Positions 33,956-45,569 of a stretch of DNA of 64,000 nt are shown piece by piece. How positions within the stretch are numbered: the stretch's first letter is position 1; each line of letters opens with the position of its first letter. The position numbers and the translations under genes are program-made. The notes under the pieces were generated by a model. The model was not told the origin of the DNA. It searched no databases and saw only the letters and a program-made list of their open reading frames with translations. The DNA lies in contig NC_069658.1 of assembly GCF_027244095.1 (NCBI RefSeq), positions 263,198,687 to 263,262,686 on the forward strand. The letters are read 5' to 3'. This DNA comes from Hemicordylus capensis. Taxonomy: Eukaryota; Chordata; Lepidosauria; Squamata; Cordylidae.

Positions 33956-35221
33956 TTCCAAAAAGCTTTTGACAACGTTCCTCATCAAAGACTCCTGAGG
34001 AAACTTAGCAGTCATGGGATAAGGGGACACGTACATGTGTGGATTGCTAACTGGTTGAAAGACAGGAAACAGAGGGTAGGAATAAATGGAGAGTTTTCAC
34101 AATGGAGGGAAGTAAGAAGTGGGGTCCCCCAGGGATCTGTACTGGGAGCGGTGCTTTTTAATTTATTCATCAGTGATCTAGAAGTAGGGGTAAGCAGCGA
34201 GGTGGCCAAATTTGCAGATGATACCAAACTCTTTCGGGTAGTGAAATTCAAAACAGATTGTGAGCAGCTCCAAAAGGATCTCTCCAAACTGGATGAGTGG
34301 GCGACTAATTGGCAAATGCTGTTCAGTGTTGGCAAGTATAAATGATGCACATTGGGACAAAAAACCCCAACTTCAAGTATATGCTGATGCGATCTGAGCT
34401 GTCAGTGACTGATCAGGAGAGGGATCTTGGGGTCATGGTGGACAGCCCAAAGTGTCGACTCAATGTGTGGCAGCTGTGAAAAAGGCAAATTCCATGCTAG
34501 GGATCATTAGGAAGGGGACTGAAAACAAAACTGCTAATATTATAATGCCCTTCTACAAAACGATAGTGTGGCCACACCTGGAGTAATGCGTACAATACTG
34601 GTCACCACATCTAAAAAAGGACATTGTAGAACTGGAAAAGGTGCAGAAGAGGGCAACCGAGATGATCAGGGGGCTAGAGCACCTTTCTTATGAGGCAAAG
34701 CTACAACACCTGGGACTAAATAGTTTAGAAAAAAAGACGACGGCAGGGAAACTTGATAGAGGTCTATAAAATCACGCATGGTGTGGAGAAAGTGGATAGA
34801 GAGAAATTCTTCTCCCTCCCCCATAACACTAGAACCAGGGGTCATCCCATGAAATTGATTGCCAGGAAATTTAGGACCAACAAACGGAAGTACTTTTTCA
34901 CACAATGTATAATTGTCTTGTGGAATTCTCTGCCATAAGATGTGGTGACATCCAACAATGTGGATGGCTTTAAGAAGGATAAGATAACTTCATGGAGGAG
35001 AGGTCTATCATTGGCTACAAGCTGGAGGGCTATAGGCCACCTCCAGCCTTAAAGGCAGGATGCCTCTGAGTACCAGTTGCAGGGAGTAACAGCAGGAGAG
35101 AGGGCATGCCCTCAACGCCTGCCTGTGGCTTCCATCAGCATCTGGTGGGCCACTGTGCAAAACAGGATGCTGGACTAGATGGTCCTTGGGCCTGATCCAG
35201 CAGGGCTGTTCTTATGTTCTT
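33956..35221 (+). mobile_element. 5'-truncated CR1 LINE with 3' end
   Basis: It encodes part of a CR1 reverse transcriptase: KAFDNVPHQRLLRKL, SGVPQGSVLGAVLFNLFI and the catalytic FADDTKLF at about 34206. Further frames carry the usual C-terminal region. It ends with the 3' sequence gatccagcagggctgttcttatgttctta-type repeat. It is truncated at the 5' end and broken by stops and frameshifts after about 34345, and is not active. Confidence 0.85.
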
Positions 35222-35470
35222 AGCTGCTGTCAAGGGGCAGGGGCTTAGACTTCTCAATGTCCCAGCCGGGGGGGGGGTGCACAGGGCAGATGGGAGGAGA
35301 GGTCATGTGGACGTTAGCCTGGTAATTTCTAACTCGTCAAGTCAGTTACCACTACCTTTTGTCCTTCTTATACTACTTCTATCAAGGAATGATAGGGTGA
35401 AAGGGCCCTGAGAGCCAGCTGTGCCTCTGAAGAACTTGCTGAGTTGCTATAAAGACAACACAGGACTGAC

Positions 35471-35692
35471 TGTGTGGTGTAGTGGTTAGAGTGCTGGACT
35501 AGGACCGGGGAGATCCGAGTTCAAATCCCCATTCAGCCATGATACTAGCTGGGTGACTCTGGGCCAGTCAATTCTCTCTCAGCCTAGCCTACTTCACAGG
35601 GTTGTTGTGAAAGATAAACTTAAGTATGTAGTACACTGCTCTGGGCTCCTTGGAGGAAGAGCGGGATATAAATGTAATAATAATAATAATAA
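35471..35692 (+). mobile_element. Sauria-type SINE
   Basis: tRNA-like head gtggttagagtgctggac, Bov-B-like tail and a terminal (taa)n run. Confidence 0.8.
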
Positions 35693-35699
35693 TTCAGAA

Positions 35700-36279
35700 A
35701 GGATATCCACACACAAACACACCCTGCTTCTTCCCTCCCTCTGGGGAAGCAAGGAAAGAAAGAAAGACAAAATGGTATTGTGCTAACTATTTCCGAGCTG
35801 ACAAACTTTTAAAGGTTTGCTGCCAGTGGCCAGTCTCGCCAGAGGGCGGGGCTCTTGCACCAGCTGTCCACAGCGCCTGCCTGGCAGTTGCGACTCTCCG
35901 ACTCCTGCTGCTGCTTTTCAGGAAGGCCCCCGATTCTCTCTCGCTTTCTCTCCTTCGGAAGGAACCGTCCCCAATTCTTTTGGTCAGCTGCTGGCAAGTT
36001 TCCGATTCACTCCATCATGGACAGATGAAGGGAAACCTACGTCGGTTGGTTCACCTGAGCAAAGATCTGACTTGGAGCAGGAGTATTAGCCACGTTCCTC
36101 TGACCAGCTAGCTTGGTGCAGAAAAATTACAACCTCGTGGATGAGAAAACGTTACAAGAAATGAGGGAGTGACAAATGGCAGAAAACTGAAGTACGATAG
36201 GAAAACGGGGGTGTTGAGCCTCACCCTTCCCCCCCCGCCTTGGTTTTTGAGAACCAGACGGTTTTGAGAACCACCCTTT

Positions 36280-36321
<42 letters not shown>

Positions 36322-37850
36322 TGGTGGGCTGTTTAAAACCGCGGTGCATAGAAGTGCCTGCACAAAGCCGCCTGCCCCGCCACCCCTGATTTTCAGAAGA
36401 TGAAAACGAGAGAAACGACATGGAAACATGGTAGCAGAGTTCCACACACACCGCCGCCCCCCATTCTGAGATCCTTGGAAAGATCCGTTTCATCGCTTCA
36501 ACACCTATTCATTCACTCCTCTTCTTCATTTTGGAAGTGGTGAAGCAGCACTCCGCAAAGTGGAGGCGGAGCGGGGATGGAGCAAAATTGCAGCAGCAGA
36601 TCCCATTTTATTGTGCCTTGACTTTCCTTGTTCTCATGCCTTGATGCTTCCCATCACTCCCCCCCCCCCCCACACACACACTCCCGCAGCCTCAGGGACT
36701 GCCTTGCAGTGAGGCTGGCAATGCTACAAGCAAGGGAGTATTGGGCTGCTGCTTGTTGCCCCCAGCCCTCTGCTTCGCCTCATCTGAGCCTTTGTGGAGT
36801 AAGGCTGCACTCTTCAGATGCGACTGACAGGAGAGCCAAGCCAGGAGCCTTTGTGGAGCAGAGCCTGCCCAGAAATAGTGGAATTAAAACAGCGTTGAGC
36901 TTCCCCTCCCCCCTTTTAAAACACACCCAGCACACACCCCACCGGTTTGCTGTTTAAAACCGCCCTGCATAGAAGTCCATGCACTGAGCCGCCTGCCCAC
37001 CACTGATTCTCAGAAGATGAAAACAAGAGAAACGACATTAAAACACAGGGATTTACACACACACAGACGCACACACACACCCCAACACACACCGCCCTCC
37101 CATCCTGAGATCTTTGGAAAGAGAGCTGGAACTTGATCCTACATCTGCCGGCATTCCTCCAGTCAGTCTGCAAAAGGCTGTGCATATTCTGAATGTACAG
37201 AAATTCTGGGGATCCCATAGCCAGCTGGGACACTCTTCGGTGGGTGGGTGGGTCTCCTTTCTTCCCCCTGTAGAAGCAGAGAGAAGACGAGGGAGAAGAG
37301 GAAAGTGCTAGGACTCCGGGGAAGTCTCTTTCTACCCCCCCCTTCTCTTTTTCAGTCGTGCAGCTACTCCTCAGATCAGGGATAGCTCTGCTATCCTCTC
37401 TGAGCTTACCACATGCAAGGGATGTTTGCATGGGGAACCAGCTGCAGAGGCGCTCTTACCCCTGGACTTTGGGGCCGAAGTCCAGGGCCTCCACACCCCT
37501 TGGGGGCCCCCAAATCCTCTTTAGTCTGTCCTGAGTGGTGTGGTGGTCTGTGCCCTCAAGAACCTGCATGTTAACAAATGATGCTTAACATGCAGGGAGG
37601 GGTGTGTGGGGTGCCTCCAAAGGCCTTTAGGTCCAGGCTCCGAAATTACCTAGGTGCACCTCTGACCAGCTGTATTTGCTACCACGGGGTGGGGGGGTGT
37701 CTCTGAAGAATGAAGGACTTCCATCCCCTCCTCCTCTTCCATCAAGGAGAAATTTGCCCCTCTCCTTGCAGACCATTTCATTGCTTTAAAACCTACTCAC
37801 TCCTCTTCTTCATTTTGGAAGTGGTGCACTCTGCAAAGTGGCCTGCGGCG
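35700..37850. other. GC-rich region with local duplication, no gene confirmed
   Basis: A module at about 36270-36490 (gctgtttaaaaccg... tcagaagatgaaaac...) recurs at about 36930-37120. A third motif (cactcctcttcttcattttggaagtgg) occurs at 36515 and 37797. (CA)n runs lie at 36282-36319, with more near 36670 and 37045. Part looks like a promoter-type GC-rich sequence, but no exon can be supported. Confidence 0.45.
36282..36319. repeat. (CA)n microsatellite
   Basis: About 19 uninterrupted ac units. It produces Cys-Val frames on the minus strand that are not genes. Confidence 0.95.
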
Positions 37851-37852
37851 TA

Positions 37853-40262
37853 GAGTTTCCTGAACCATGTTACGGGAAAAGAAGTCAGGTTTTCCAACAT
37901 CCAAAATAAATCAACGTACTTTTGTTGACAGATCTGCGTGGAAGTGTGGCAACCAGTTTTCCCTCTAAGGTGTGCACATGTGCGCATGCTCACACTTTTT
38001 GGATGTCCACTAAGTTAATTTTAGATCCTGCTCAGGTGTAAACAGGAAGGTCACACCCTGAATGAAGGTGCGCGTGCACTGCCTTGATACTGCCACCCAG
38101 AACAAAACTCATTCTGCACATGGATGAAAAGAAATTATAGAGAACATTGGTGGCAATGACTACCCTTCGTGACTATGCTTTGCTCAAAGTAGGGGGAAAT
38201 TAGCTTCAAATGGGTGTAGACCAGCCCAAAACTATATTAACCTTAAAATATCCGGGAAAATTGGTTGCGGTGTGGACATATTGGAATAGACAAAACAGCG
38301 TAGACATGTGCCTTGAAAACAAAGAGTTGCTTTATTGAGGGGTACAGAAAATGAAAAGAAGCTGGTTAAACAAGAGATGAGTGCTTAGCAAACTCACTAA
38401 TGATGGTCTTCCCATAATGGGGTTTGTCAGACTCACTGGAGATGGCTTAGGTGTCTCCTAAAACACATTCACCATGTCATAGCGCCAGGAAGGGGGATAG
38501 AGATCTGAGGATGAAAGAAAAAGGATAGAGCCGTTATTCATATCTACCCGATCTGGGGTCGATCAGGGGTCCATCTCTTCAGTTGGCTCAAGAACATGAC
38601 AAGCTGTGGGGTGCAGGGGCACAACCAACACACATGCAGAGTGGATTGAGAGGGCTGCAAGAGTGCAAGTGCAAGAGACTGGGGAGGGTTTTATAGGCAG
38701 AAACATGTCCCGAGGGCATGACTGAAGTCCATGGGGGATGGTTGAAGAGTTTCAGTATCATCTGAAATGCTACAGTATTGTGAAATGCTTGCTCCATCTA
38801 AGGCATGATTTAAGTATCTGGGTGGTGTCTCCTGACTTTCTTCACAAACAAAAAAATAGCTTCTTAGGTGGTTGCTGAAGGGAGCAACCTGAATAGAAAT
38901 GGGAGGGAGGCACAACATGTTCTCTGGCATTACTCACTGACCCAATCTTGTTAACAAGATTGGGTCAGTGAGTCAGTCAGTTGGCTCTTGATTGAGCCAG
39001 CGTGGTGTAGTGGTTAGAGTGCTGGACTAGGACCGGGGAGATCTGAGTTCGAATCCCCATTCAGCCATGATACTTGCTGGGTGACTCTGGGCCAGTCACT
39101 GCTCTCTCAGCCTAACCTATTTCACAGGGTTGTTGTGAGGAGAAACTTAAGCATGTAGTACACTGCTCTGGGCTCCTTGGAGGAAGAGGGGGATATAAAA
39201 TGTAAATAATAACAATGGGAAAGGGGGAGTGAAAAGTTTCTCCTTGAAGCTTCTTATCAGTGGAGGCCCATAGTAAGGGAAGGAAGCTAGCATTCCTTTG
39301 CCTTTTGTCTCCTTTATTCCTTTCATTTGGTTTGCCCTGAATCTCTCTGTATATGCTCAGATGCAATCAGAGGGGCAAACCTTATCAGAACGACCTGTCA
39401 TTTCTGGAATGCAGCCAGCCAAAGGAGAGCTGGTTTTATGGTAGCCAGTATGAATTGTCCCCTTTGGGGGTCCCCATTGTCCACATGATTCTAATCTTTG
39501 TAGGTGTAGACATGTCATGGCATCTAAATATCCTTTCCCACGCCTTCATTGCAACCCTAACAAGTGCTAGTCTGCAGCGTATTTCTTGACTGCTGGATGC
39601 TGTACTGTCGATAGTCAACCCTAAAAGGATTCTAAAAAGGATCCTAAAAGGATAATTCCCTATTCCTTTGGGATAAGGAACTATTGTAATTTTGCTTCTT
39701 TTGCTTCATGCAGAAACTTGAAAATTTTGCGGTTGAAAAATTGCAGATGGTATAGAAAAATTCTTAACAGCAATCCTCCATCATTCATCACCATGATAGT
39801 CAGCCCGAGTATCCTCTTTGCCCATCTCAAGGGAGGAATATGAGTGGTCCTCTAGGTGAGGCCTCAGAGATAAGGGAGTGGGTTGCCCTCACCTTGTCCT
39901 CCTCCTGGGGAGTGCAACCTCAGAGCCAGCTCCTCTCTGGGAGACTATAGCTCTCGCTCTGCTCAGCCCCCTCATCATCAGCCTGGCCACTTTAAAATGC
40001 CGCCTTGCATGCCGAACATCTGGGCCCCGCCTTCCCTGGGCCCTCCCCCAAGTACTTTATTGCCCCTTCACCTGTTGTTCCTTCCCCTCTTTCTCCCCAA
40101 CTTCCTCCCTGTGGCCGAAACTCCTCTCCCTGCACAGCACTGGCCCCAGCAGGCACATTGCCGATGCTGGGCCAATATCATTTTTGAATGCCGGCTGCCT
40201 GGGTCAAAGGCATGCAGCAGTCCGGCCACCCAAACTACTCACACCTCCCCATTTCAGTGTAG
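37853..40262 (+). repeat. Segmental duplication copy B' (pairs with 1011-3480)
   Basis: Near-identical to A' in the same orientation, including its Sauria SINE. It lies on the far side of LAAO duplicon B, so the four blocks run A'-A-B-B'. Confidence 0.85.
38994..39216 (+). mobile_element. Sauria-type SINE (shared with 2297-2515)
   Basis: Same insertion as in A', duplicated along with its surroundings. Confidence 0.8.
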
Positions 40263-40452
40263 CAATCCTTGGAGAGGTGCTCGCTGCACCCGAGCCTTTG
40301 CACTGCTCCTTGGCTCTCTCCATGCTGCTGCCACTTCCTCACTAACTACCTCTACTCCCAATGCCCCTAGTGGTCATTAAGATAGTTGGTGCAAAAGTTG
40401 ATGCACTGGAATTCCATCTCCAACAGTGTCCTGGGGTGTACTGCAGGTATGT

Positions 40453-40457
40453 GTGCT
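40453..40457. repeat. 5-bp target-site duplication of the copia element (gctag)
   Basis: Gctag precedes the 5' LTR. The same five bases follow the far end of the split 3' LTR at 63977-63981, about 23.5 kb away. Confidence 0.8.
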
Positions 40458-40848
40458 AGTTTTGGAAATGAAGGACTTTGCGTTGTCTCTTGTCTCAATG
40501 ACATAGGGAGACAGACTAGTGAGTCAGAGTGCTAGTGGGTCAGGACACTGGTCATCCCTTCTCTACTGCTCCGACACGATCCCCTTGGAATGTAGATTGC
40601 TACTCTCAGGGACACTTCCTGCTTGCCTGCCTTGTTACTTCCTCTTCCCTTCCTTCTACCTTACAACATGCAAGCTCCTCTCCCCTGCACCTCTCCGAAC
40701 CATTTATATTGATTTGAAACTATGAAATGGCTCCAAGTTACTTTACTCTTAGCATATACGCATGCCTAACTAAATTCTGCTGTGTTGTGCCTCTGTGCAC
40801 AATGCTATAATGAAAAAGGGTTTCTCTTACCAGAGAGAATTCCCAACA
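40458..40848 (+). repeat. copia 5' LTR
   Basis: Matches the solo LTR at 10553-11050 (start ttggaaatgaaggactttgc; end gagagaattcccaaca). Confidence 0.85.
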
Positions 40849-40863
40849 GGTTATGGGCCCAGT
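40849..40863 (+). other. copia primer-binding site region
   Basis: Ggttatgggcccag follows the 5' LTR directly, in the position and style of copia primer-binding sites. The tRNA partner was not determined. Confidence 0.5.
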
Positions 40864-41039
40864 ATTTTGAGCTGCGTGTACTGCAACTAAAGAGTTAAGT
40901 CTGTTCTAGGAGATCCAGTGAGATCTAGCCGTGGACACTTTGAATTGCTAATCTACAGCAGCTGCCCTTTTATGGAGCTCAGTGAGGATGGCTACTTACC
41001 TAGAGGGAAGTTCAGGCTGACTATCCTGAACCCAGACAA

Positions 41040-43970
41040 TTACTTGGAATGGAAAACCTGACTGAAGATTGCATTGATTGCTGAAGGACTACAGAAAGTC
41101 ACTGAAGAAGATCCCCCCTGCCACAGATGGAACCACAGCTGCTGAGAAAACTGCTAAAGAGGCGTGGCAACTCAAGGATGCAAAAGCTCAAGCTTTGATC
41201 GTGGCTTCTGTGAGTAAAAATTATCTTTCTACCACATGTGATCTTGAGACCTCAAAGGAAATGCTAAGTAAGCTAGATTCCTTGCATATGAAAAAGGGGT
41301 GGGCATACACCTTTAACTTGAGAAAGAAAATGCAGAATCTCCAGTATAAAGACAGAGGATGTTTTGCCATGCATGTGGGACTGTTATGGGACTTTTTTTG
41401 CTGAATTTAAAGCTGCAAGGGAAGAATTTACAGAGAATCAGAACCTGGAAGCTCTGTTCCCCCAGCAATAGCAATATAATTGGCCAATTGGAAGTCTACA
41501 TGCTCTAACCTTTGAGAGAGCTGTGGAAACTATCTCTTCTGGGGGAAGCAGAAGAAAAGTTTTGAATTCTCGATGTGAAGGTGAATTGGCAAATAACTTT
41601 GCTCTTACGGCAACAATTGGCCATTCCAGAGGAAACTCAAGGTAGGGAGGGAATGCTGCAAGAGGAAACCTCATGGGCCCCCCACATTTACATACAAAGA
41701 GGTCTGGCTCTGTTGCCAAGGAAACTCAGTCCAGAGAGAGAGGTCACATGACCGCCAGCAGGGAGACTGCTCCTGGAATGAGGCCAACTGGGACTAATGC
41801 CTTTAGATGTTTTCTGTGTGACCAATTTGGCCACAAGGTGGTGAACTGTCCCAAGAATCAGACAATTTGAATCTGATTTTACTGAGAGCGATTTAAATAA
41901 GGACTTTAAGAGTGCTGATTCAAATAAGAATTTCAGTGTTTCCCTGATTCAAGAAAATAGAAGATTCACACTAGACAGTGGTTCCACAGTTCATATCTCG
42001 AATCATTTGGATTTCTATACTGAACTGTTTGATATTCCTGAAGAGATTGTTCATTTGGGCAATAATACTACAAGCAAAGAAGAAAGGTGAAGGAATTTTG
42101 TATTGCAAGTTATTAGATGGATCAATTAAACAATTTTTTGTGAGAGATGTTTTGTATATCCCTGACTTCTCAAGCTCCTTGCTTTCAATATCCAAGCTAG
42201 AGAAACAAGGCTGTGAACTGTATATTAGAAATGGACAATGCATTGTTACCCAGAATGGAGAAGTTTGCCTTGTAGGCTCTGAATGCAAAGGCCTGTACAG
42301 CGTGCAGGAGCAACCCGTACCAAAGACAGACAGCGAAAGACCAGCCTGGTCCAAACCTGAAGCATACCAGCCCAATGAAATGAACCTTGCTTAGTCATGC
42401 TCGCATGAAAACTGCTTGCAACTGTGGCATAGACGCCTGGGACACAGGAGCTATGAGTCAATCCAGAACATGAAGGAAATAGTATTAGGTGATGGCATTG
42501 ATTTTGTACCATGTGACATTGTGACGAACTGTGTTTGTTGTCTTGAGTCCAAAGCAGTTAACCAGCCATTTCCTAAGCAGAGTGAAAGGAAGACCAGAAG
42601 ACCCCTGGAGCTGATCCACAGCGATATATCTGGACCACTGCCAGCGACCATAGGTAATCACAAATATTTCTTAACAATTACAGACTATTTCTCATGATAT
42701 TCGGTTGTCTTTCTACTAAAGGAGAAATCACAGATGCTTGAGAAACTCCAGGACTATGTGGCCATGGCAAGCAACAAATTTGAGCAGAAACCAAAGATCC
42801 TGCGCACAGACAATGGAGGAGAATATATGTCCAGTGCCACACAGCAGTTCCTGAGAGAACATGGAATCATGCATCAAACCATGGTAGCTTACAATCTATC
42901 CCAAAATGGAGTCTCAGAAAGAAAGAATAGAAGCCTCCTGGACATGCTAAGATGCATGCTTGCTGACGCACACCTCCCACAGAAGCTCTGGGGAGAAGGC
43001 ATCATGACTGCTACATACATACACAACAGAATGCACACAAAGCCTGTAGGAACAATACCATATGAACTTTGGCATGGTCAAAGCCGTCCATGACACATTT
43101 CCGTGTCTTTGGAAGCATGGCTTACTCATACATCCCAAAGGGCAAAAGGACTAAGTTAGGGGCTAGGGCCACAAGAGGGATTTTTGTAGGTTACTCAGCA
43201 CAATCCAGAAGCTACAGAATTCTGGATCCTGACACCAACAAGATAACCATAAGCAGATCGGTGTATTTTGATGAGAATGAAAAAGCTACGTCTTCAGAGG
43301 GGGCCTACACCGAAGCAGACCAAACACCCTGACGATTGGATTATGCTTCCTGATCTCAGCGGAATTGAGGAAGAGGAGACAGCAGATCCAGATCCAACCA
43401 CGCTCGACACAGAGACCCCCAGCGATCCACCAGACACACCTGAGATAATGGAAGGGACCACAGAGGGTGAGGTGAGGCACTCAACGCACTCAACCAGAGG
43501 TGTTCCAGCCCCAAGACTGTCCTACCTCGCAAGCACGGCAGAACAACCAGAACCCTCATCATGGGAGGAAATATCCCAGCTACCACAACCAGAAGCCCAG
43601 AAGTGGAAACAAGCTGCAACTGAATAGCTTGAGGCTCTACAGAAAAACAAAACCTGGACTCTTACTAAGTTACCTCAAGGGAGGAAAGTTATAGGCTGCA
43701 AATGGGTTTTCAAACTCAAACATGATGCTGATGGTGAGATTCAGCGCTATAAAGCCAGATTAGTAGCGAAAGGATATTCACAAAATATGGAGAAGATTAT
43801 GATAAAACCTTTGCACCAGTGGTCAAACACACCACAGTAAGAACTCTGTTAAGTCTTCAAAAGGATGGCCTAATCAAGCTGATCTACTGCCCAACAAATG
43901 AAATGCTTGCAGATCTACTCACTAAGCCACCACCAAGAACCTGCTTTGAAAAGCTGAGAGAGAAATGAAT
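41040..43970 (+). pseudogene. copia gag-pol fossil
   Basis: Recognisable parts: a copia gag region (about 41078-41404), a CCHC zinc knuckle CFLCDQFGHKVVNCP (about 41805-41850), an aspartic protease motif LDSGS (about 41971), the integrase zinc and catalytic region (LWHRRLGHRS near 42420, HSDISGPL near 42618, RTDNGGEY near 42803), and an RT start (KWVFKLKHDADGEI, about 43700). Only short traces of RNase H remain near the 3' end. Broken at many points, no function. Confidence 0.85.
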
Positions 43971-43990
43971 CTCATGAACAGAGTAACGAG

Positions 43991-44004
43991 ACATTGAGAG
44001 GGGG
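43991..44004 (+). other. copia polypurine tract
   Basis: Purine-rich gagaggggg abuts the 3' LTR start TGTTGG, as expected for plus-strand priming. Confidence 0.6.
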
Positions 44005-44125
44005 TGTTGGAAGTGAAGGACTTTGCGCTGTCTCTTGTCTCAATGACACAGGAAGACAGACTAGTGAGTCAGAGGGCTAGAGGGTCAAGACACTGGTCAT
44101 CCCTTCTCTACTGCTATGACACTAT
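44005..44125 (+). repeat. copia 3' LTR, first part
   Basis: The LTR begins tgttggaagtgaaggac and runs to gacactat, where an L2-like LINE is inserted. It resumes at about 63553. Confidence 0.85.
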
Positions 44126-44887
44126 TTAATATTATTTATTTATTTATTGTTGCATTTATATACCGCCTTTCGTTAAAAGACAACCCTAAGGCGGTTTACA
44201 AAAGTTAAAACATACAATAAAAAGACAATAAAAATATTAAGCTAAAAAATATAAAAACAAACCAAATTTAAAATCTATAAAATACAAGCATAAAAACAAT
44301 ACAGCAGGTTAAAACACACAGAAGCAGCAGTAAAAACAATTATGTAAAAGCCTGGATAAAAAGCCAAGTTTTAACAAGCTTTCTAAAAGCCGTGATGGAG
44401 TCCAAAAAGCTATTGGCCACTGGGAGAGCATTCCAAAGTCTGGGGGCAGCAACAGAGAAGGCCCTGTCCTGAGTGCACAACAGCCGGGCCTCTCTCATTG
44501 TCGGCACCCGGAGCAGGGACCCCTCAGATGTCCTCGTCAAGCGGGCAGCAACCCTTGGGAGCAGGCGGTCCCTCAAATACCCCGGGCCCAAACCATTCAG
44601 GGCTTTAAAAGTCAAAACCAGCACCTTGAATTGGACCCTGAAACGAACTGGCAGCCAGTGCAACCCTTTCAGAATGGGTGTGATGTGCTCCCAACGGGCA
44701 GCTCTGGATAAAACCCTAGCTGCAGCGTTTTGTACTAGCTGCAGTTTCCAGATATTCTTCAAGGGCAGCCCCACGTAGAGCGCGTTACAGTAATCCATGG
44801 GACTAAGGCATGGATAACCGTGGCCAGATCTGCCTTCTTGAGAAAGGGACACAGCTGGCGCACTAGCCTAAGCCGTGCAAAGGCACC
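44126..44887 (-). mobile_element. L2-like LINE, 3' part (left of the Polinton)
   Basis: The AT-rich tail (44126-44160) and the C-terminal domain on the minus strand (LQLVQNAAARVLSRA, GLHWLPVRFRVQFKVL, FKALNGLGPGYL, PRLWNALP; 44852-44340). The LINE continues without loss at 62068 on the other side of the Polinton, apart from the 6-bp target duplication. Confidence 0.85.
44882..44887. repeat. 6-bp Polinton target-site duplication, left (GGCACC)
   Basis: Ggcacc directly before the terminus agtagtatag and again at 62062-62067. Six bases is the Polinton length. The LINE at 17590 reads agcactcctggccac through the same point, which confirms the empty site. Confidence 0.9.
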
Positions 44888-45350
44888 AGTAGTATAGAGA
44901 TATACCTGCTGTCAAAAGCCATGTGCTTTTGTTTACAAACAAATGCACGTGGCTGGAGGATGACATCATAGTGACATCACAGGGGGCGGGGCGTACAGCT
45001 GTCAAAATGTGCTGACGTCACTGGAAATATGTCACCGGATATGCATCAGTGGAAATACATCATCGAAAGGGCCAAAGGAGACCCCCACGTGGCCAGAAAG
45101 GGTCTGAAGTAGGGGTACACCCTCACCCCGGAAGTTTGGCCCCACCTTCCACTCAAACCCCAAAATATGTCCAGACATGTCCCGAAGGTGGGCATGTGAC
45201 CCCTCTACGGACACGCCTAGCCACCCTGGACCATTGGGAACAGGTTTCAGACCCTGGAAAGGGCCGTGTGCGGAGGCATGATAATGACCGGGTGGCCATT
45301 TTGTGTAACTTTATTGGGTGAAACGGGGTCAAGTGACCCCTCTACGAACA
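44888..45350 (+). repeat. Polinton left terminal inverted repeat
   Basis: Inverted match to 61598-62061. It contains E-boxes CACGTG (44946, 45086), a forkhead-like palindrome gtttacaaac (44931), a GC box gggcggggc (44984) and a perfect CRE/ATF site TGACGTCA (45013), clustered as in a promoter. Confidence 0.9.
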
Positions 45351-45515
45351 CGCCTAGCCAGCCTGGACCAATAGGAACAGGTTTCAGGCTCCAGAAAGGC
45401 CTGAGTGTGCAGGTGTGATAATGGTCAGGCGGCCATTTTGTGTAACTTTATTGGGTGAAACATTGTCAAGTGATCCCTCTACGAACACGCCTGGCCATCC
45501 TGATTCTGTAGGAAT
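45197..45515 (+). repeat. 137-bp subterminal tandem repeat, about 2.3 copies
   Basis: Tgacccctctacg-type starts fall at 45197, 45334 and 45471 (period 137). Each unit includes ggccattttgtgtaacttta and ggtgaaac. The first unit belongs to the inverted repeat; the right end of the element has one unit only. Confidence 0.85.
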
Positions 45516-45569
45516 AGTCCGTGTCTCTCTGAGCCACATTGTTTTTGCAGACTCACTGTTTGAGCGACC

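Noticed and set aside
36108-36493. Minus-strand frames with long Cys-Val runs
   Set aside because: Direct translation of a (CA)n microsatellite.
45197-45515. Regularly spaced repeat considered as a CRISPR-like array
   Set aside because: Period 137 with no distinct spacers, in a eukaryotic element; it is a subterminal tandem repeat.
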